Positions 59,407 to 64,000 of a stretch of DNA of 64,000 nucleotides are shown here, piece after piece (position 1 is the first letter of the stretch; the number at the start of each line of letters is the position of its first letter). Under the pieces are notes generated by a model that saw only the letters and a program-made list of their open reading frames with translations, was not told the DNA's origin and did no database searches. Source of the stretch: Flavobacterium sp. ALJ2 (GTDB taxonomy: Bacteria > Bacteroidota > Bacteroidia > Flavobacteriales > Flavobacteriaceae); NCBI RefSeq assembly GCF_015594725.1, contig NZ_JADNRC010000007.1:1-64000 (forward strand), in the 5' to 3' direction. The translations under genes were made by a program, and so were the position numbers.

Positions 59407-60027
59407 TTACTGCTCTTTTATTATTTCATGCAGAGGTTTAATAAATTCTTTATCACTAATCTTGACAAATATTATTTTTGAAGCGACTGTTGTTGCAATG
59501 TAATTTTTGGTGGTGACTATTTGTTTTAAAAAAATAGATTTCATTATCTCTGTATTTTTATTTTTATTAAGATAAGTGAAGTTTTTAAAATACTTTGGGT
59601 CTATTTTTAGGTCTTTGGAGTAATAAAAAGCTATTTCATATTTTTCAGTTTTATATACAAGCTTGTTACAGATATGCCCTAAAATTGTTTCTGCGTTTTT
59701 GAAAATTTTGTAAATAATCTTTGTATTAGGCAGTTTATCTCCTTTATAAAAAAAAAGTGTTTTAGGTAAAAGTTTATCAGTGAAGTATAGTTTGTTTTCA
59801 TTCGGATTATATAAAATGTAGTTCATATATTCAGAATCTGTTATTTCTTTGTAAAATCCATTTTTAGTTACAAATGTGATTTTCGTACCCAAATCCCTTT
59901 TTAGATTGGCTTCACTTTCTTTGTCAGAAATGACTTTGTATGAAATTTTGTACTCAATTTTCCCTTCAAAATCTTGACAGTATAGTTCCAATGAGATGAG
60001 AAAAAAAGATATTAAAAATTTGTTCAT
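59407..60027 (-). CDS. Secreted protein, possibly GLPGLI/DUF4412-like
   Basis: The product has 206 aa with a signal peptide (FLISFFLISLELYCQ). The start of the mature part, DFEGKIEYKISYKV, and the middle, TILGHICNKLVYKTEKYEIAF (cited in part), resemble GLPGLI-family or DUF4412 secreted proteins, in which FEGKIxY and GHxC are recurrent. The family's name motif is absent, so the assignment is tentative. The REP-like copy 2 abuts its 3' end. Function unknown. Confidence 0.68.
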   Translation of the reverse strand: MNKFLISFFLISLELYCQDFEGKIEYKISYKVISDKESEANLKRDLGTKITFVTKNGFYKEITDSEYMNYILYNPNENKLYFTDKLLPKTLFFYKGDKLPNTKIIYKIFKNAETILGHICNKLVYKTEKYEIAFYYSKDLKIDPKYFKNFTYLNKNKNTEIMKSIFLKQIVTTKNYIATTVASKIIFVKISDKEFIKPLHEIIKEQ

Positions 60028-60083
60028 AATTTGGAGATAAGTGTTGTTTGTAAAATGAAGGTATAACTATCTAATATTCAAGT

Positions 60084-61598
60084 TTAAACCTGCATCCCCT
60101 TCAATTGCTCCAAATAATCTCTTTGGTTCGAAAGTCTAGGTATTTTATGTTGTCCGCCTAGTTTGTCTTTTTCTTTTAACCAATCGTAGAATAAATTCTC
60201 TCTGGCAACATTAATCACCAAAGGATTTAGCGTCATATTATTATAACGTTTGGCTTCGTAATCGGAGTTTAGAGATTGTAGTGTTTCATCAAGCGCTTTT
60301 TGGAAAAGACCAACATCGGCAGGTTTTTTCTTGAACTCAATCATCCATTCGTGAGCTCCTTTTTCTTTGTCTTGCATAAATATAGGAGCTACAGTGTAAT
60401 CTATAACTTCAGTATTTGTTAACTGGCACGCTTTGGCAATAGCCTGATCGGTATTTTCGACCATAAGCTCTTCACCAAAAACATTAATATGATGCTTTGT
60501 TCTTCCTGTAACTCGGATCCTATATGGATTTAAAGAAGTAAAACGAACTGTATCACCAATTAAATAACGCCATAAACCAGAATTGGTAGTAATAACGATT
60601 GCATAATTTTTATCTAATTCAACATCGGCCAATCGGATAACTTTTTGCACTGGTTTTCCAAAAGTTTCCATCGGAATAAATTCGTAGAAAATTCCGTAAT
60701 CCAGCATTAGCAATAAATCACTGGAATTATTTAAATCCTGAATGGCAAAGAAACCTTCAGAAGCATTGTATATCTCGTAGTATTTAAAATCTTTTTTAGG
60801 TAATATGTTTTTGTATTGTTCTCTGTAAGGAGAAAAACTCACGCCACCATGAAAATAAACTTCCAGATTAGGCCAGATTTCAAATAAATTTCCTTTTCCA
60901 GAATCTTCCAGAACTCTATTCATTAAAACCAACATCCAAGAAGGAACACCAGCAAAACTGGTTACATTTTCATTTTTAGTTTCATTTATAATGGCAGCAA
61001 TTTTGATTTCCCATTCGCTCATAAGCGACGTTTTATTGCTTGGAGTACTGCTAAATTCAGCCCAAATAGGCATATTCTCAATCAAGATAGCCGATAAATC
61101 TCCGAAGAACGTATTGTTGTTTTCATAAATCTGAGAACTTCCGCCTAAGCGAAGACTTTTACCTAAAAACAATTCCGAATCTTCATTATTATTAAGGTAT
61201 AAACATAATAAATCTTTACTTCCTTTATAATGACAATCTTCCAGAGCTTCGTTACTTACAGGAATGAATTTACTTTTAGCATTCGTAGTTCCGCTAGATT
61301 TTGCAAACCACTTTATAGGAGTTTCCCAAAAAACATTTTGTTCACCTTGGCGTGTACGCTCAATTAAAGGTTGCAATTCTTCGTAAGTAGCAATAGGTAC
61401 TCTTTCAGAAAAAGTTTGGTAAGAATTTATAGAAGCAAAATCGTATTGTTTTCCAACAATGGTATTTTCGGCAGCCAATAATAAATTATGAAGGAGCTCT
61501 TCCTGAACTTCATTTGGATATTTAAGAAAAAGCTCTATTTGATGGATTCTTTGTTTAAGAACCCAAGAGGCAAATGAATTGATTATTGATAGAGGCAT
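60084..61598 (-). CDS. GH3-family acyl-adenylate-forming protein
   Basis: The product has 504 aa. It is related to plant GH3 auxin-amino acid ligases: the ATP-binding motif KSSGTTNAKSKFIP, then PSWMLVLMNR, YNASEGFFAIQD and YRIRVTGRTKHHINVFGEEL (a 20-residue stretch typical of the hinge region). Plant members join amino acids to acyl hormones by adenylation. Bacterial GH3 proteins are mostly uncharacterised. The gene stands alone and diverges from the DUF2797 gene across 268 bp. Confidence 0.9.
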   Translation of the reverse strand: MPLSIINSFASWVLKQRIHQIELFLKYPNEVQEELLHNLLLAAENTIVGKQYDFASINSYQTFSERVPIATYEELQPLIERTRQGEQNVFWETPIKWFAKSSGTTNAKSKFIPVSNEALEDCHYKGSKDLLCLYLNNNEDSELFLGKSLRLGGSSQIYENNNTFFGDLSAILIENMPIWAEFSSTPSNKTSLMSEWEIKIAAIINETKNENVTSFAGVPSWMLVLMNRVLEDSGKGNLFEIWPNLEVYFHGGVSFSPYREQYKNILPKKDFKYYEIYNASEGFFAIQDLNNSSDLLLMLDYGIFYEFIPMETFGKPVQKVIRLADVELDKNYAIVITTNSGLWRYLIGDTVRFTSLNPYRIRVTGRTKHHINVFGEELMVENTDQAIAKACQLTNTEVIDYTVAPIFMQDKEKGAHEWMIEFKKKPADVGLFQKALDETLQSLNSDYEAKRYNNMTLNPLVINVARENLFYDWLKEKDKLGGQHKIPRLSNQRDYLEQLKGMQV

Positions 61599-61660
61599 GA
61601 ATGAATTTAGATTTTAGATTGCTGATTTTCCTAGTAACGCAAAAAGTCAGGAATTTAAGA

Positions 61661-61691
61661 TTTGAATATCGATAGACAAATACTAACTTTG
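61661..61691 (+). promoter_or_regulatory. Full-consensus Bacteroidetes promoter upstream of the DUF2797 gene
   Basis: TTTG (61661-61664), a spacer of exactly 19 bases and TAACTTTG (61684-61691) match the -33/-7 consensus closely. The start codon is 175 bases downstream, giving an unusually long leader. Confidence 0.65.
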
Positions 61692-61832
61692 TCGTTGTAT
61701 CAAAAATAGTGTTTTTTTATAAATGACAATTCTATTTAGGATAAAGATTCCAATTCAAAAATGGAGTTTTAACAGTATCGGGGTTTAAATTCTTAAGAAA
61801 GAATCTAAAATCTAAAAAAAAATAAAATCAGC

Positions 61833-61849
61833 TCCTGATAGCTTCGGGA
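61833..61849. repeat. Short palindromic CTGATAGCTTCGGGA repeat
   Basis: TCCTGATAGCTTCGGGA is an imperfect palindrome (TCC-GATAGC type) in the leader of the DUF2797 gene. Similar TCCCGATAGC words are frequent between flavobacterial genes (recalled). Confidence 0.35.
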
Positions 61850-61866
61850 CTAAAAACTAAAATCTA

Positions 61867-62661
61867 ATGCAATATCAAGGTGTACTTACAAAGATGCAAA
61901 CCGAAATGGGGAACCCAATTCAATATTATTTGGTTTTTGAAGATAGTTTTATCAATGTCAATCAATTATTGAATAAAGAAATTGAAATTAATTTTGTAGG
62001 CTACCAATGTTTAAATTGTGGTAAGAAGAAAAAAATATTCCGTCAGGGATTTTGTTACGATTGTTTTTACTCAAGTCCTGCAGTTGGAGATTGGATTATG
62101 AAACCAGAATTAAGTACGGCACATTTAGGAATACAGGATCGTGATCTAGTATATGAAGAAAAAGTGCAATTGCAACCGCATATTGTATACTTGGCTTTGT
62201 CTAGCGAAGTAAAAGTAGGAGTGACTAGAAAAACACAAGTACCTACACGTTGGATCGATCAGGGTGCAACGCAAGCATTGGCAATCGTAGAAGTTCCTAA
62301 TAGATACTTAGCAGGAATTACCGAGGTGGCGTTAAAAAATCATTATGCAGATAAAACAAATTGGAGAAAAATGCTTCAGAATAATGTAGAAAGCGTTGAT
62401 TTAATTCTTGAAAAAGCCAAAGTAGAAAGTTTGATTCCGGATGAAGTTCGCGAATATTTTTATCCAGAGAAAAATGATTTGTATGAAATGCATTATCCAG
62501 TTCTTGAATATCCAAAAAAAGTAGCAAGTTTGAGTCTAGATAAAACGCCAACTTTTCAAGGAAAACTAGCCGGAATAAAAGGACAGTATTTATTGTTTGA
62601 AGATGGAACAGTTTTTAATATTCGTGGATCCGAAGGATATGTAGTGACAATAAATGTATAA
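61867..62661 (+). CDS. DUF2797 protein: zinc ribbon plus GIY-YIG-like core
   Basis: The product has 264 aa. Cys48, Cys51, Cys63 and Cys66 form a zinc-ribbon-like knuckle (CLNCGKKKK then GFCYDCFYSSP). From about 104 follows IVYLALSSEVKVGVTRK and RWIDQGA, a pattern like the GIY-YIG/T5orf172 nuclease core: Tyr108, Lys116-Val117-Gly118, Arg121, Arg128 and Glu153 in GITEVALKNHY. The rest is DUF2797-specific with a C-terminal small beta domain. A nucleic-acid-binding or cleaving role is possible but not shown for the family. The gene is monocistronic, with a bidirectional terminator behind it. Confidence 0.82.
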   Translation: MQYQGVLTKMQTEMGNPIQYYLVFEDSFINVNQLLNKEIEINFVGYQCLNCGKKKKIFRQGFCYDCFYSSPAVGDWIMKPELSTAHLGIQDRDLVYEEKVQLQPHIVYLALSSEVKVGVTRKTQVPTRWIDQGATQALAIVEVPNRYLAGITEVALKNHYADKTNWRKMLQNNVESVDLILEKAKVESLIPDEVREYFYPEKNDLYEMHYPVLEYPKKVASLSLDKTPTFQGKLAGIKGQYLLFEDGTVFNIRGSEGYVVTINV

Positions 62662-62758
62662 TTCTTAAAAGTGATATTTAACGCGTAGAAACATTTTTTA
62701 TACTTTGAAAGTCAAGCTAGGTTGCTATGTGTTGAATGAAAATTTGCTGATTAAAAAA

Positions 62759-62792
62759 AAAAAGCCTAAAAATTAATATTTTTAGGCTTTTT
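62759..62792. terminator. Bidirectional terminator between the DUF2797 and AsmA-like genes
   Basis: A perfect 15-bp stem A5-GCCTAAAAAT (62759-62773) / ATTTTTAGGC-T5 (62778-62792) has a 4-base loop and A- and T-runs on both sides. It sits between two convergent genes. Confidence 0.9.
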
Positions 62793-62810
62793 AAATTTAA
62801 TGATATGGCT

Positions 62811-64000
62811 TTATGGAGTCGTCGCAGGCTCTTCTTTTTTCTTTTTCTTAAACAAACCGTTTAATAAATCGGCAGCTTTATTCACCTGTTCGGTAGTTTT
62901 TTCTTTATTAGCAGCGCCAGCTTTTGTAGTGTCTTTTGATTTGGTGTTTTTATTAATCAAATCGGTTAAAGCAGTAGTTCCTTGTTTTGTCAGTTTTTCT
63001 TTTTGCTGATTAACCAATTGAGTGGTTAAACTTGTAACAGCACTTTTCATGTCGGTAGATACTTTCGGATTAGAAAAATTTCCAGTTAATAAAGCGTTAA
63101 TCGGAATGTTTTCTAGTTTAGCAGCATCAGTAGGAGATAATTTTGCAATAAACGCATTGGCTTCAGATCCAAGATATTTTGCAGGAACATCAAGTTTAAT
63201 GTTGTAATTCATTGTTTGGTCAAAACCATGCGTTCCACCAATTGTAGCTTTTATATCCTGATATTTTATATCAAAAGGTTTTACGTTTACTTTTCCATTC
63301 TCAAATGTAAGTCCAACTTTTAAATCATTTAGGTTTAGCTTATTAACATCAAGGAATTTAATATTAGAAGTTAAAGCATTTAATACAGTCGAATTTTTAG
63401 GATTAACAGTTGTCGAAAGTAATTGTCCTATCAAATCTCCTGAAATTGATTTTAAATCTGGAGTTAATTCAGTAGCATTTAGATTTCCATTAAGTTTTAT
63501 AGTTGAATTTATTTTACCATTGATAATTCCTGCTATCGGAGCAATCTTTTTCAACATATCTAGTTGCGTGAATGATTGTGCAATATCAACTTGATTGAAT
63601 CCTAAATTCATATTAAAAGTAGGAACTTTTTCTTTTGTTGAAACAGTCCCATTTAAGCCAATAGTTCCTCCAAAAATTGATGTTTTAAAGTTCTCTAAAG
63701 TTGCTTTTTCGTCTTTTACAATTATTTTTCCAGCAACATTTGTTAGTTTTAAATTATCATACAAAACTGTATTTGCTTTTGCAGTCAAAGTACAATTTAA
63801 GAAAGCTGGAATTTTCATTGCTTCGGCTGGTTTAGCTTTGGCTTTAGAATCTATTTCTGTTTTAGCTGGAGCAGGTTCTCCTGTAGTCATAAAGTCATCA
63901 ACAGCCAATTGGTTTGAGCTCATGTTGAAATTTCCTCTAAGCTCTTGTTTCTTAAACATAAAACCATAGAAGTTTTCAAGAACACCATTGATGCTAATAT
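62811..64000 (-). CDS. AsmA-like protein, 3' part
   Basis: The frame is open to the right edge of the window, and the codons beyond 63959 (ISINGVLENFYGFMFK) continue the same domain, so the ATG at 63959 is internal. About 396 residues are visible. The AsmA-C pattern recurs: NTVLYDNLKLTNVAGKIIVK, FGGTIGLNGTVSTKE, QSFTQLDMLKKIAPIAGIINGKI (cited in part) and TPDLKSISGDLIG. AsmA-like proteins are bridge proteins for lipid transport between the membranes. The C-terminus is a lysine-rich, low-complexity tail. Confidence 0.88.
   Translation of the reverse strand, partial: ISINGVLENFYGFMFKKQELRGNFNMSSNQLAVDDFMTTGEPAPAKTEIDSKAKAKPAEAMKIPAFLNCTLTAKANTVLYDNLKLTNVAGKIIVKDEKATLENFKTSIFGGTIGLNGTVSTKEKVPTFNMNLGFNQVDIAQSFTQLDMLKKIAPIAGIINGKINSTIKLNGNLNATELTPDLKSISGDLIGQLLSTTVNPKNSTVLNALTSNIKFLDVNKLNLNDLKVGLTFENGKVNVKPFDIKYQDIKATIGGTHGFDQTMNYNIKLDVPAKYLGSEANAFIAKLSPTDAAKLENIPINALLTGNFSNPKVSTDMKSAVTSLTTQLVNQQKEKLTKQGTTALTDLINKNTKSKDTTKAGAANKEKTTEQVNKAADLLNGLFKKKKKEEPATTP

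Noticed and set aside
1..64000. tRNA, rRNA, tmRNA, insertion sequence or defence system
   Set aside because: I looked for T-loop/anticodon signatures, transposase motifs and known defence domains in gaps and genes and saw none. A covariance-model search would be needed to exclude small RNAs fully.

Overview
The window is about one third G+C. It has Bacteroidetes-type promoters (TANNTTTG -7 boxes), no Shine-Dalgarno sequences, and type IX secretion (T9SS) and gliding genes including sprA and a likely remB. Together these point to the genus Flavobacterium, close to F. johnsoniae in gene order. It is mostly chromosomal core. No tRNA, rRNA, CRISPR array, prophage, plasmid gene or transposase was seen.

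Layout. (1) 1-5416: the 3' end of a giant T9SS adhesin with a type-B C-terminal domain, its PorP/SprF-type partner and a TPR/PD40/OmpA protein. (2) 5638-20323: CBS protein, malic enzyme, ruvA, sprA (the T9SS outer-membrane translocon), gcvH, VanZ protein, deoC and a RemB-like outer-membrane protein. (3) 20480-25585: heme O synthase, two cytochrome oxidase subunit III paralogues, subunit IV, a SCO-like protein without the copper motif, a genuine SCO protein, a DUF420 protein and a tiny CxMC membrane protein. This reads as a terminal oxidase assembly unit. (4) 25594-34286: DUF4403 lipoprotein (minus strand), then a MacAB-TolC-like exporter with two permeases and two adaptors. (5) 34357-39807: tsaB, mscS-type channel, a protein of 22-residue repeats, Nfu-type Fe-S carrier, a stand-alone PorP/SprF protein, gamma carbonic anhydrase, and a probable deletion scar joining the tails of two divergent genes. 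(6) 39811-48200 (minus): CBS protein, nadK, DUF6089, uppS, bamA, two ompH/skp genes and murI, the envelope biogenesis block. (7) 48316-53811: pdxJ, hydrolase, holin-like protein, tig, clpP and clpX. (8) 53892-57323: a GlxA/AraC regulator opposite five alternating VOC and SRPBCC genes. (9) 57591-64000: serB, a 586-bp repeat-rich intergenic stretch (REP-like palindromes and dispersed Bacteroidetes repeats), a small secreted protein, a GH3-family protein, a DUF2797 protein and the 3' end of an AsmA-like gene.

The main themes are envelope export and surface motility (T9SS, BAM, Skp, adhesin), aerobic respiration and its metal/heme assembly, and proteostasis (tig-clpP-clpX). Several gene starts were moved inward because the longest reading frame begins inside or upstream of a recognisable -7 promoter box.

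I did not find an obvious new defence or mobile system. The observations most worth following are the 77-bp REP-like repeat pair, the two-gene deletion scar at 39382-39807, a GIY-YIG-like core in the DUF2797 protein, the 66-bp-repeat protein, the alternating VOC/SRPBCC cluster, and the small CxMC protein in the oxidase operon.
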